Shown here: positions 11,187 through 23,117 of the stretch, piece by piece | Numbering within the stretch: the first letter of the stretch is position 1 | How the letters are laid out: the number at the start of each line of letters is the position of its first letter | From: Rhododendron vialii | Taxonomy: Eukaryota > Streptophyta > Magnoliopsida > Ericales > Ericaceae | Direction: 5' to 3' | Assembly (NCBI RefSeq): GCF_030253575.1 | Contig: NC_080564.1 | Coordinates: 4,198,501-4,262,500, forward strand | DNA length: 64,000 nucleotides | The notes under the pieces: model-generated | The model's input: only the letters and a program-made list of their open reading frames with translations | Told to the model about the DNA's origin: nothing | Databases searched by the model: none | Program-made: the position numbers and the translations under genes

Positions 11187-14100
11187 CTACTGTATCAACT
11201 CTGGTACTAGCTTGAGCAGAAACGACAACTCATTTTCCATGAATTGGGGCTTTGCCTTCGCCCGAATCTGTTTGTCCCGTTCCATTAGTATCTCATCCTC
11301 ACCCTGCTCCTTCAACGGCTTGATCATCTTGGAAACAGCCTCTGTGATTTCTTGCACCAAATCTACAATCACTCCCTCAATACCCATCAAATGTTGCAAG
11401 TAAACTGCTTCGGGCACATTGCTGAAACATAAATTTTCCCACGTCAGAATTCTTAATATCGCTTTACTTTGGGAATCAAACCACAAATTTGTGTCATCGC
11501 TGTTAAGTAACGAATAATATGGGGGATTCGAAAACTTACTTTAGTTTCCCGTATGTTAATAGTGAAAGCTTAGCCTCTTTTATCTTGGATACTGCCCCTG
11601 GATTTCTAAGAATACCTTTGACCTCCGATACAATCCCTTGCAAACCACCCTCTACGCAGAGCTTCATGCCCTCCTCCAAGGAATTCCTTCTTACGTCGTA
11701 GAAAATTTCATTTCCCCCGTTTGTGAGAAAGAAGACCTGGTTTCAATCAGCAATGAACATAATCAATGCAATTCTAAAACCAGTCATGACTAGTTAGGAA
11801 GGGTGGTTCGCTAGAATGATTTTGTGTATCAACAGAATGATGATCATCCCTTTCTTGGTCTCCCAATAAAACGGTTAGTCACCTAAATTGATGAATGATG
11901 TTTTCATCTGTCAATTTTAGTGAACCAACATCGGCATGAATATTACGAGGGAATGACCACTTCACTTCAACATCCGCTCTAGTAAACCAAACACCGCCTT
12001 ACAGACAGATCGCAATCATGGGCAGAATACTTACTGGGTAAGTGCTCTGCAGTTTCCTGGTAATCAATGCTGCGTCGGGTTGGAAGGTTGAGAAAATGAT
12101 GGGTCTGTCTTTGGCGTGTTCAAAAACTACCTGATTTTTCAAAATTCCAGACATTCAGATAAGAAAGCACACAAGGAAACGTTGGAAAAGAAATGAAGTG
12201 AATCCGTTGCAGAGATTCTTCGATTACCTTCAAGATGGATTGAAGAGCATGGATGAGATGTTCTTGTTGATAGACAATGCGATCATCAAACTTCAACTCG
12301 ACGTTGAAGCCCAAAGAAGAGTTAACCTTCTGAAACGCTTCTTCAAGAGTACAGAGGGAGTCATCTCTCTCAACATTCCAGCTTAAAATCTCGCCGTCTT
12401 TAGCTTTCCTAAAGAGGGACTTTCCCACCTTACTGGGCTCTCTTTGAGGGCCATAGCAAAGGAACTCTGATAGACTCAACTCTGTCACACTCTTCTCAGA
12501 TAATGTCCCCTAAAATGTTCAAATTAGAATGAGATACACTGCCGAGAATCAAAGATTAACCGTAAGACTGAAAGAATTTCCAAAGCTTTGAATGCCAAAG
12601 ATGGCTTACATTTTCTTCGGAGAGGATGAAGTTGTCGTGGAAAATCACGGGGCAGTCATCTTTGGTCACCTACAAAAACACGTTCGTTTTTACTTCCCTG
12701 TCTAAGGTCTCGTCCAACTCCATATATGCACCGCTATAAATTTTTTCAAGAAAAAATCCATAGAAGTATATGATAGATTGGACGCAGAAAAAAGAAAAAC
12801 AGCAAAATAAACTAATCAGTACATGCCCAAAAAATTTCAGAGACTTCTTAAAAATGCAAAAACTATGAAGCTGGTGTTAAGAGTACTGTACTGAGAAGCA
12901 CTTTCCAATTTTTTAAAACTGAATGTGGGAATCCACTTCCCAAGGTTAAAAGTTGATTTCCAGATCGTCGAGAAAACAAAAAACCAAAAACAAACACTAG
13001 ACTAGTAATTGGTGTTGTAGTTTTCAGAAGTCGGGAATTGTTTCGATTCAGGGGGGGAAAAAAAAAATGCACATCCAACATAGTTCATACTACATAATTT
13101 GTATACATTAATATGAAGAAAAAAAAATCCAAAATTAGAAACTTGTCCCATGTCTCTTTTCGAAGCTACCGAGCTTGTCTTGTAGAAGTCCATCTACAAA
13201 CAATAGTCCAAGTAATGGAACTTCGAAAACATTGGTTGCCTGGTTCAAGAAGCTCTCAACCAATCTTCTGTGTTCGGGCATTTTTAATGAGTGGTAATGA
13301 GTGGAAAGAGATAGATAGAGAAACTTATTGAGAACCGTGTAAAGAGTAATTTTTTTCTCCACAAAAAAGTTTAAAAATAAGCCAAATAGACAAAAAGAAA
13401 AAAAGTTCCCTGATACCTAAGTGTCCAAGTTAGTTTACGCCCATCTCCATTAATTCACGAGGGAGCAATCGCACTGTCACTAGTGGTGGCCCATTTAAAG
13501 CCGAACAAAATTGTATGAATTGATGAACAAGAATTGATATCATAGCATCTAGGTTTCTAATGATACCCAAGACGAATTAAATTCTTGATTCTTGGAGCTC
13601 AACCACATGCCCAACCCCACGAATCAAAGGCGGAGCTGTGTTAGGACTGGGCGGGGCCAGCCCCCAGGAGTTTTATTTATATATTTATAGTTTTATATGT
13701 GAAGTAAAATAACACTCTCACAATGATAAAAGAAAAAAGAATGGCACTCCATAGTCACGTTATATATATATATATAAACACGTGTTTAGCATACTTAATT
13801 AAATTCTAAACTCATTTTTAATATTCTTAGTGTATATTCAAAAGTTCATTTTCGTAAATAAAAAATTCTCCTCTCTGTTCGACCCCTTCCGAATACAGAT
13901 CTTGGCTCCGCCACCACACACTAATGACAGTAGGCAATAGTTACCTGAGCTAATGAAAGACCCACAATTCTATTGAGTGTTAGTAACATATAGTCTTGTT
14001 CATGGAAAACTTCCAAATCATAACGCAGTTAAACTTCTTTTTGGAAGCTTTTAGAAAGGGAATTGATTTTTACACTACCTTTTATCAAATGCACTCTTCT

Positions 14101-15430
14101 TGTTTTTTTAGTGATGTGAAATTACATGATCACCCATTTCATGTGTGGAGGGAAAAGCATATGAAGGGTAATTTCGTAATTTTACATGAACGAAGACACA
14201 AAATGGAGTGCATTTAGACAAAATTAAGGATGTACATACATTTTCCTTTTTTAGCTTTTTATGAGGAAAACTTATTCACGGATGAGCCGTAAATAAGTTT
14301 TTATGGTTCTTAATCTCGGCCGTTCAAATGTGTTTTAGACGATTCAAATTAAAAACAATCTATTACCGGATCGTCCAAAATACTTATGAACGGCTGAAAA
14401 TTATACGTAGCTGTGAATAATCTCTACTTTGCACTACGGACGGAGGGAGAAACAAACAAACAAAAAATGCACCGAAAGACCGCGAGTCAAGTAACAAACG
14501 CGGCGAGCGTACAACGCAGCCACCTCAACACGTGGCTTATCATTGAAAAACCCCGGTAAAAAAAAAACTCGGGACCGAAAAGAGCTCCGGGACGCGAAAT
14601 TGGCAGCAAAACAAAACCAAAAAAAAAACAATTCACAATAAAAACTGAAAAACAAAAGCAAGAAAAATGCACAGAACAAGAAAAAACATAATTCCGACAC
14701 AATCGTATTTGGAGCTGTTCAATGCAGGTACATCTAAATACATTTAACGGTTCTGGACACGATTTTGTCAGATTTTGTCAGAAGATGTGTTCTTAGACTT
14801 TTGGGCGAAGAAAAAAATGAGAGAGAAATGTCTCCGGGAAAAACAATTCACCTGAACGTCAAACTCGACGAAATCAACGGGAAACTGAGCAGCAGAATTG
14901 AAAGAAAGGATGGAGTTCTCTTTAAAGGCCTTCATTCTCCGATCAGACGACTGCAATGAATTCATACCACTCCCTCTGTGCCCAACCACTAGAAATTTCG
15001 GAGGCTTAACCCCGATTCTCCCGACATCAACCCCTGCGCACCGTTCCCAAACACCGCAAATTTCAATCAATTTTTATTTGTCTTAAATACAGTCGACATT
15101 GTTTGCTTTTCGTTAGAAATTTCGAGGGCAATTATTCTGCTCAACAAGAGGAACAAAAAAATAACAACATAAATCAAATTTGAACATAAAAAAAGCCAAT
15201 TTTTTTGAAGGGAAGGTTTAAAAAAAACAATAATTTATACAACATTGTGAAAAATTCGTTTATCTTGTTTGGTGTATGATCATCTTGTTTTTTTCTATTG
15301 AAGGATTAAGTCGAGCGAGCGAGTTACCTTTGGAGAAACGGGGGGAAAAAAGCGACGACAATGAGGTGGTGGTTTCGGGGACTTGGTCGAGACTGGGGAC
15401 GTCGGAGACGTGAACGGCCGTCAGCGCCAT
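11187..15430 (-). CDS. GDPD1: Glycerophosphodiester phosphodiesterase, GDPD1-type
   Basis: Seven minus-strand exons: 15328-15430, 14852-15033, 12610-12669, 12228-12509, 12035-12130, 11540-11736 and 11187-11421, all GT-AG, giving 384 residues. The enzyme hydrolyses glycerophosphodiesters to glycerol-3-phosphate and an alcohol, a lipid and phosphate recycling step; the Arabidopsis homologue GDPD1 is plastidial and induced by phosphate starvation. Visible motifs are VVGHRGSGMN (catalytic His about 53), FVEFDVQ (Glu 91, Asp 93), VIFHDNF (His 106), GFNVELK, FFLTNGG, GGLQGIVSEVKG and LMGIEGVIVD; the end is LSFLLKLVPELIQ. The order and length match GDPD1-3 of Arabidopsis. The N-terminal ~35 residues are Ser/Thr-rich and could be a transit peptide. 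The start codon sits 6 bp from a long GA/CT repeat in the leader. Intron 2 (2,182 bp) holds transposon debris. Which of the GDPD1-3 paralogues it matches is not resolved. Confidence 0.93.
13627..13918. mobile_element. Decayed hAT-like insertion in GDPD intron 2
   Basis: The left edge reads AAAGGCGGAGCTG and the right edge GGCTCCGCCACCAC, an inverted GGCGGAGC end typical of plant hAT elements. The inside is AT-rich with a short TA run near 13760 and the CCGCCACC end. I could not see a clean target duplication, so the limits are approximate. Confidence 0.45.
14267..14433. mobile_element. Possible small MITE in GDPD intron 2
   Basis: The left edge TTATTCACGGATGAGCCGT and right edge ACGTAGCTGTGAATAA are roughly inverted, and the inside has GGCCGTTCAAATG and CATAAGTATTTTGGACGATCC-type words in opposite orientation. 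It resembles a degenerate palindromic MITE. Limits are approximate and no target duplication was confirmed. Confidence 0.35.
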
Positions 15431-15432
15431 TG

Positions 15433-15435
<3 letters not shown>

Positions 15436-15483
<48 letters not shown>
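15436..15483. repeat. GA/CT microsatellite in the GDPD leader
   Basis: About 24 uninterrupted GA units on the plus strand, reading as CT units in the GDPD 5' UTR, 6 bp upstream of the start codon. Such tracts are polymorphic in length and are binding sites for plant GAGA-binding BBR/BPC factors. Confidence 0.85.
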
Positions 15484-15486
<3 letters not shown>

Positions 15487-17550
15487 GAGTGGGGGAGATT
15501 GAGAAGGGGGTGGGCATATATGGGGGGAAGAGGAGGTGTAGGAGGAAATCGAACAGAGGATCTCCACGTAGAATATTCGTAGCTAAAACGCGGGTTAACA
15601 TTCGTCCCCTTCTATTTCGCTTCCCCACGTAAATTCAACAGCAAGTCTACGCACGTACGTAATTTTGCAACACAACTCCTAATACAGTAATATTCGAAAA
15701 CCGTTTGATGTATGTGAGTCTATGTGTATCGAACGATTGCGAACTAGAATTGTTTTTTTTTTTAAGTTGTGCGGGCATTACTCCTCTAAATTCATACATC
15801 GTCGTCGATTCTGCGTTTGTCCAGCCATGTCATCTTTGTCGTTTGTCGGTTCCAAAATAGCCAAACTTTCGAATATAATTTCGTTAAAAATGAGTAGAAT
15901 TCCATTCAATGCATATGGGTCCATATGGATCGAACAATTGTAAACCCAATGATGTTTGAAGTTGTATTTCAAAATTGCGTTTCTTAGCATTGCTCTTGAC
16001 GAATTTGTATCCGAAAGGGTCACTAATGAGATACCGCATTTAAAAGACCATAAATTACGCAACTTTGACAAAAATAGAAAGAGATTCATTAACTTGGTAA
16101 GCACTACAGTTTTTTATTTTTATTTTTATAGGCATTTAAGCACTATTGTTAAGAAGAGAAAATTTAAGCACTATAGTCCAACTATCTTTTTTATTTTTAT
16201 TTTTATAAGCATTTAAGCACTATAGTCCAACTATCTTTTTTTAGGCAATGGAAGAGAAAATTTCCAAGGCATCGTGTTACGAATCACATATTAGTCATTC
16301 AAGTTAGAAAGAAATTAGAGCTGTAAAGTACCAAATTAGGTCAATACTAGCAATACATGACTACTTTTAAGTTTCTTTTTCTCTTCTAGTACTGGTCAAT
16401 ACCAAAAATTACTGGTAGTACATTTCAATACGAAAGCACTTCTGAATTTAAAAAAAAATGTACATGTTATACTAAATTCTTTGATGTGAAAATAATATTA
16501 ATAGTGATAAATTCGAAAAGACACCCTGTTTTCACCGGTACCTACACATACAATATTAATAAGAAAATCGATAATCTAATCGGTACAGTATTTAGAACCT
16601 TTGTTACATTGTTACACCCATATTACTCCAGCTGGTGGATGGTTCTTGACTCACTCACACATCAGCTAAAGAAACAGGATAATAAGCCAAATGATCCAAC
16701 TGCGCAGTTTTTGGACTTTGGTCAAACTCAGACGTGGAGACGTTTGGCTTCCAATATTTTTCTTTATCCTTTCCTTGTTTTTCTGGATATATATAGTATT
16801 AAGGTAGGATAACATTGTTAATTGATGATGATGGTGACGTGGGTCCTCAATGATCAACTGATGCTCTGGAGCTTTGCTGGCCCTGCTACATATGTGCAAG
16901 GCAAGACGCATAAAATTATTCACCCGTTTACTAGTACTTCTTTTGCTTTTATACCGGACTAGTTTACGTTTACCTTTAACTAATTTTTGAAATTAATTTC
17001 ACCGTCGGCTGATAGTGCCCCGATTAAAACCGAGGTAAAATTGTGTATAAACAGGTCTGACAAGAAGAATTAATAGCTCTAGAGAGGCTTCGCATTAAGA
17101 GGTTTCAAACCAGTTGTCACGCATTTGCTTGACAATCTCCCTTCCATTTCCTTATTTTAAGGAAAATGTTAGAGAATCAACATTTAAAAAAAAAAAGGTG
17201 CCCTATGATTGGGGCATTCATATTCTTTTCATGTTTAGTAGAGTACAAGTGAAGGCAGGTTTGAGCTATTCAGATTTCAGAACCAACACAAAGCAGTCTG
17301 TGAAAGATTAACAATGAGAGAAATAGAGGGCACAAACTTTACACCAAATACTTCCACAAATGCAAATACAAAATGAGGAAAAGTAGAAACAAATTCTCAC
17401 AACACACATGGCCAAACCTTCTTAACACCATCTCAAAGCAAGGCCCAATACCCAAACTCACCAAGCAGTGAAATATTGAGGCAGTTGGATCACCAAGCAT
17501 GAAACTTTAAACTCACCAAAGAACTCGATTCACTTCCGTTATCCATTTGA
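15484..17550. other. GDPD promoter side and intergenic DNA
   Basis: No gene seen. Near 16108-16240 a segment of about 50-60 bp (ATTTTTATTTTTATA followed by CATTTAAGCACTATAGTCCA) occurs two to three times almost in tandem. The right end, around 17300-17550, should hold the 3' UTR of the palmitoyltransferase gene. ORFs at 15722, 15778, 15956, 16486 and 16666 lack any recognisable family feature. Confidence 0.4.
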
Positions 17551-20500
17551 TCACGCCTTGGCTTCCGTCGGTCTTGAGGTTGTCAAGCTGCTGCTGCTAC
17601 AACTGCGATCGATTCGGTTCTCTTCCCCAAGTCTCGATGCCAAAGAAAGAATTTCAGGCGACATTTCCCAGCTGCCGCTTTTCCTTCCCCGACTGGAGCG
17701 CCTTGTGTGTATTCCGATACGGTCCTCCTCACCCACAGTAGTCCTTACGTCCGGAGATACTTCACTTAGTCCACCATCCTTAAGTTGCCCTTCACTATAA
17801 CCTAACCCAGCCTCTGCATCTCCCCAAACCGCTTTCCTGCCCATTTCGATATCCTCCACGGCTTTCTCCATGTTAGGACTACCCCCACCCACCATTCGAT
17901 CTGGTAACCCTGGGTCCACAGGCACCTTTGCTCTAAAATTGTTCTTTGATGGAGGGATACTGGAAGAGAAAATCTCCTTGAAGTTCTGCATCACTCCTTT
18001 GTTATAGGGGTTGGCTCGCCGATCGTAGCGGTATCTGAAGTTCTCATAAGTAGTCTGCACAAAAAGAAAGCAATTGGTATTTGTTATCTAATGAAGACTT
18101 GTTATGCAAAGCCTGTTAGCCAAAATTTGCAGGACGGGAAAGAAAAGGAAGATAGTCATCCTACCTGATTTGTGCTGATGAGATATAAGTGAAAGGCAGT
18201 AAGGCCTCCAACAAACCATACTGATATGAAGGTGTAAAAAATTAGCACAATGGAAGCAGGGGTCTTGATCATGGCTTTCCATAACGTGGTAGCCTCTGCG
18301 TCCATAATCTTCCAAATGTAAATCCAGCAAAAGCTAAAAACATATATGCATAGAAGGGTTGTTGAGGAGACAAACATGAAGAAGAATCGGTAATTCCTCT
18401 GCACAACAGGAGACAAAGTACCTTATCAGGAATCAGAAAAATTACGGGTTGATGCAAGTGCGAACACAATAGTGAAGATGACAAGTAGAAATTATCAAGC
18501 CATACTAAATATCATCTCTGGGGGGACAACTACTGTGTCAAATAGCCTATTTCTAGCATAGGATGACCTTAAAGTTGTTGCTCAGTGTGGATTAATTTGT
18601 TTCCTACGGATTTATGATAGGATATCTTTTTTCCCCCCTTAAAACACCAATTCAGACATGCTCAAGCAGTCAGGCTTCAAGTACCCACACACACACACAA
18701 AAAAACACATGCTCAAGCTTCTTGGGCTTTGATATGAACCACTTCTAGTACTACAAAAAAAAAATCATATGAACTTGACAGAAACAAGCACCACTATCAT
18801 GGACAACAATGCAACATAATTAAGGGACCATTTCTTACCAGCCCAATACACTGCCCAACCCAAGGGCAGTGGTGGTCAAATCGTTCAACACAATTGTTGC
18901 AGATTGAACAGTGGGAGCAACGCGGAGGTCTATATAGCATGCATGTATCACAATACTTGATCTTCACCGGAATCCCATTCACCTCAACTTCCTTAACGCG
19001 AGGCAGTCGTAACTGTGGGGTTTTCCCAGTACTGTCTGCAGTCCCGTCGTAAGATTCTGGTTCTGGAGGGTGTAAATTACGAGGAATGATGCCCGGATCT
19101 CTTCCAGATGTTAGTAGGAGAAGAAATAAAACCTGAAAACCCAACAAATTTGCCAACTTAAAACTCAATGCTACTTGCATTAAAATAATTGTTTACCTTC
19201 TTAATTTCAAGCGTCGTGGCAAATTGTTAATGCATGGTAAGCTTATTTTTGAGGCATGGTAACGCTCTTCTTGACCATATGCCATTGAAAGAAAATACCA
19301 AACAATGGAGATGGCCCTGAATCGGGCGTCACCCCAGATTACAGTGCCAATGATACAGTCTAACTTGGGCCTCTTCTGTCATCAAAGCATATAAAGGTCC
19401 AATATGTGGCTCTAATGGATGGATTTGCAGCATTTGCTTAAGCGCTAACAATGGAGTCAATAAATATCACACTAACATTCCACAAAAGGATGCCATCAAA
19501 TATGGTCGATTCCTACATCCAATCAGGCAGATGAAGTGAACATATCTCAAGTAAGCCATCCTATTCAGTTTCCGTTCATAAGATCCTATTCGCTCCATCC
19601 CTCTTTGTTAGTTCAATTGTGGAATCCAACTTTTTAAAGAGAATAGTTGTTACATTTCCATCAGTTGACTAGTTTTTGGACTTGAAATTCAAAAAGGAAG
19701 ACAAAAGAGTATTGCCATCAAATTTTCCTCATTGGCTTCTGCAAAAGCGTACATTTTTTATTGGGCAACTAAAAGTAGATAAATGGACTAACAAAAAGAG
19801 CGACGGCGGGAGTAATTGTTAAGTGTTAACCATAGTCAATAGGTAACTGGAGACTGGAGAACACCCAAATACAAATAAACAGACAGCATGTATAGAACCA
19901 CACATAGAGACACACTTTCGTGCATGTAAGGGGTTGATGGGGAGGGAGAGAACTCACATAAGCGGTGAAGACAACAGGCACAACCATAATTGATATTCCC
20001 AAGTTGTAAGGGAAATCATCCATCAATTTTCTAGCAACAAAGACGCAGAAAATTGTGACGGGAGCAACAATAAGGAATATGGTCAGCACCAGTGACCTCA
20101 CATCCGGCCCAAATACGAATCGCCCTTGAAGTAAAAATCTCTGCAACCAAACAAGTAATAGCTGATTAATATCCTAGAGAAATAATCGAGCTTTTTCTAT
20201 TTTCTGTTATAGTCCCACATTGCTTGGGTATGGAATGGGAGATCACTTAATAACTTGAGGACCTCTCCACTGCCAATTGGTTTTGGGCGGGATATGAAGT
20301 TTCCACATGGTATCAGAGCGGGCTCATTCGATCCCAAATTAAATTTGAAACACATCACGTACCCCATGATGACATGACCAAAAAAAGGCTGCCAAAAATG
20401 GGGAAAAAATGGCCACAAGTGACAGACTTAAATGCGGTTGCACATTGCTTGGGTATGGGATGGAAGATCCCTTATAACATGAGGGGCTTCACCACTCATT

Positions 20501-21344
20501 GCCAATTGGTTTTGGGTTGGATATGAAGTTTCCACATATTTCATTGTAACACCATGCTTTTTCCTTACTTGCCTAGACCTTATGCTGAATGACTGCTCAC
20601 ATCACATGCTTTTTCCATAACATACTTGGGTCTGTTTGGAACATGTGGAAAGGAAGAGAAGGGAAGAGAAAATAGTTAAGAAAGGAAGTGTGAGGAAAAT
20701 TTTAGCGTGCTTCATATCTTATTTGTTATATTCTCCTCACTTTCTTCTCAAACCAAACGAGGAATGGGAAATTATTTTTAGTTTTCTCGTCTCTTCCCTT
20801 CTTTTACCCAAGATCCAAACAAAGCCTTAATCTTACGGCAAATAACTCCTCACATCACTTGCTTTTTTCCATAACAAGCACATAAACAACAACAACAACA
20901 ATTTCTGTTCATTTAAGTCTGAATCCCAATGTATTTCCATTGGCAAAAGAGGCGCAATGTCCAAATCAGAGTGTCCATCACTAACCACCAGGAAGGGGGG
21001 GGGGGGGGGCAAACTGTTTGATAGTCTAGCAACTACCTTCCTTATCGACACCTACCAACATCGACGCAATAATAAGAAGAGGGTAACTGGATTTATTAGG
21101 TCAAGAATTTGCCTTCGCACAATTCAATAGCAACTCGTGGAAAACAAAACACAATCCAGTTTCATGCTTTCACGAAGTTCAATCAGATAGATACACGAAT
21201 ATGAACGGAAGGAAACCTTTGAAGATAAACGTAGAGACTTACATTGCTTCCTTTCCATGTCTGGTAAATCCGCAGGTCATTCGAGGGGGCGCTAGTGGAT
21301 CCGGATGTAGGATCTCCCTGCTTCGGTGGATGAACCACATACAT
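17551..21344 (-). CDS. PAT: DHHC-type protein S-acyltransferase (palmitoyltransferase)
   Basis: Five minus-strand exons: 21243-21344, 19958-20140, 18839-19132, 18165-18398 and 17551-18054, all GT-AG and phase 0, giving 438 residues. The enzyme attaches palmitate to cysteines of membrane proteins. Four membrane helices are seen at about residues 52-72, 83-105, 198-221 and 238-265. Between helices 2 and 3 lies the cytosolic zinc-finger domain: [17 protein letters not shown], then [20 protein letters not shown] with the catalytic DHHC at 181-184. The DPG motif ([11 protein letters not shown]) precedes it, and the [11 protein letters not shown] motif (the TTxE motif, residue 272 on) starts the last exon, then NPYNKG. 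The C-terminal tail is hydrophilic and Ser/Arg-rich. It resembles the Arabidopsis PAT05-PAT09 group (endomembrane or plasma membrane), but the paralogue is not resolved. Intron 1 carries a TRIM fossil and a Tourist-like MITE. Confidence 0.93.
20205..20536 (+). mobile_element. TRIM-like LTR retroelement fossil in PAT intron 1
   Basis: Two direct repeats of about 105 bp, 20205-20307 and about 20430-20536, both contain CACATTGCTTGGGTATGG and end GATATGAAGTTTCCACA. Directly after the first comes TGGTATCAGAGC (20308-20319), the primer-binding site complementary to initiator methionine tRNA. Only about 120 bp separates the repeats, so this is a terminal-repeat retrotransposon in miniature with no protein-coding part. 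The two repeats have clearly diverged, so it is not recent. Confidence 0.75.
20627..20826. mobile_element. Tourist-like (PIF/Harbinger) MITE in PAT intron 1
   Basis: Left end GGGTCTGTTTGGAACATG and right end ATCCAAACAAAGCC are inverted, with an AAGGGAAGAGAAAA / TCTTCCCTTC interior pair. The GTTTGGA word near the tip is typical of Tourist elements. The flanking trinucleotides are not a clean match, so it is somewhat decayed. Confidence 0.5.
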
Positions 21345-21976
21345 ATTTGTTTCCCTTTCTCTCTCTATATATATGTGTATACGTATCGCTCTTAAGTGGT
21401 CAATTTGAGATCTAAAGAGTGGATACAACGAACTGAATTGTTCAGATCTCCACCGCGATTTCCAAGAGTCAACAGTTGATACAATGTGAAAAAATATACA
21501 ACAACAGCTCAGATTAATACTAATGGATAGGGTTTTCGAGTTTCCGGTGATAAAGTGCGTCAGATTCCGGCGTCGAGAACTCGATGGGTAGTGTCCATTT
21601 TGGCCGGCAAGCCATGAGAGAGACAGAAGAGAGAGAGAGTAGTTTAGGAACTAGGGAGAGGAGAGAGAGTCTGTTTCGTGGGCAGGACTAATTATTCAGT
21701 GCTCAGTTAAGCCCTCCAACTGCAGTGCAATAAAATCATGGGTATATTTCAGGTGGTGTACACCAAATTCAAATGTACATCACGTAGGGTGGGATTCATA
21801 TCAGAATTTCACATAAATAATCGGGGTTGCTCAATTTATTTGTAATATACTTTTTTAAAGATTACAAAAAGTCAGTTCAGTTAAATATAAATTAGGGTGT
21901 GATCAGTTATTTGATCAATTTCATTTTATCCATATCCGACTGAGCTGATTTTTTTGTAAGGTTTCTTTAAAAAATA

Positions 21977-22151
21977 CTCTTTTTGTCCCGATTTGTTTGT
22001 CCAATTTCGGATTTTCAACTTATTAAGGAAATCAAATCTGATCCATTGGTTTGGAAATTTACATAATCTGATCTATTGATTTTAAAATTGGACATGCAAT
22101 TTGAAACATGTATAGATCAAAAAGGGGACAAATAAATTGAGACAAAAAGAG
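21977..22151. mobile_element. Stowaway-like (Tc1/mariner) MITE
   Basis: It starts CTCTTTTTGTCCCGATTTG and ends TTGAGACAAAAAGAG, with TA on both sides (21975-21976 and 22152-22153), the mariner target duplication. The inner arms include TTTGTTTGTCC and GGGGACAAATAAA in inverted order. It is 175 bp, non-coding. Confidence 0.75.
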
Positions 22152-22792
22152 TATTTCAAACAAATTAATCGACTCTGACCATTTGTGTAAGACTTCGAAG
22201 TGAGTCACACGCGATACAGTGTACACCAAATGATGTAACCTTAGTCGGAAAGTTCATATAGTTTGGTCATAAATGTATGATAGTAGAAATAAAGAGGTCT
22301 GGGTACACTGAATAATTCCCTGTAGACATGGATATTCCGTGGGCTTTACAGGATGTCAAAGTGACATGGCTTGGTCTCATTGGACAATTTATACGAATGA
22401 AGAAAATGACCAGTCTGTCTGCTGTCGTACGTGGCAGTGTTCCACTTGATAGCCATATGTTGCGTCCTCCTTATTTTCTCCTTAAAAAAAAATGAATATG
22501 GCGACAGGCTATAGCAATCTTTACGATTTGAATCGGTTTGGGAAAGGACCAATCGTAAATAAGCGGATAACCGGTCACAATCTTTTCTTGATACGTTATA
22601 AATTGGTCCGATAAAAAACTACTCACTCATGACGAATAACAAAATCACAAGGCACAATCGGTATCGTCCGCACGCGTCGAACCTGTCACCAAATCATGCT
22701 GCCAATTACTCATAAGATCCGGATAAAAAAAAAATTTTACTCATAAGATCGTGTTCCGTCAGTCAAGTGTATCAACATGTCAACCCTGTACC

Positions 22793-22892
22793 AACAAAAC
22801 TTCCTCAGCAAATGTCCAAAAAGATTCCCTTGTTTTCGGGCTAACAAAACTTCCTCGGCAAATGTCCAAAAGGATTCCCTTGTTTTCGGGCC
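22793..22892. repeat. 50-bp tandem duplication
   Basis: The unit starting AACAAAACTTCCTC and ending TTGTTTTCGGGCT occurs twice, at 22793-22842 and about 22843-22892, with only a few differences. It lies downstream of the minus-strand Golgi-protein gene. Confidence 0.8.
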
Positions 22893-23117
22893 TTTCGAAA
22901 ACTCACTTATTGATGAATCTGTGCTTATTTTTGCATCTTGACTCATGCATAACATAAGTAAATAAGAAAATAATTGAGAGCCTGCCAAACATGTTAGTAT
23001 GGCAAAAGGCTATATTCTCCTGTTGAGATACAAATGAGTGGGGCACAGAAGTACATCTTACTGGCAACATGAAATTAACCCCTTGCATTGCATGAAACAA
23101 AGGCTAATTTCCAACTC

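Larger units (their letters stand above)
21345..23117. other. PAT upstream region and intergenic DNA
   Basis: Upstream of PAT a TATATATATG run (about 21365) and two GA/CT-rich segments (about 21352-21366 and 21613-21668) mark the leader and promoter. No gene is supported in the rest; a Stowaway-like MITE and a 50-bp tandem repeat are listed separately. The right end should hold the 3' UTR of the next minus-strand gene. Confidence 0.45.

Noticed and set aside
14434-14702. Two Phe-rich minus-strand ORFs in GDPD intron 2
   Set aside because: Low complexity from A-rich plus-strand sequence; no homology and inside a well-supported intron.
20220-20540. Second gene or promoter in PAT intron 1
   Set aside because: The repeats and the TGGTATCAGAGC primer site identify it as a TRIM fossil.
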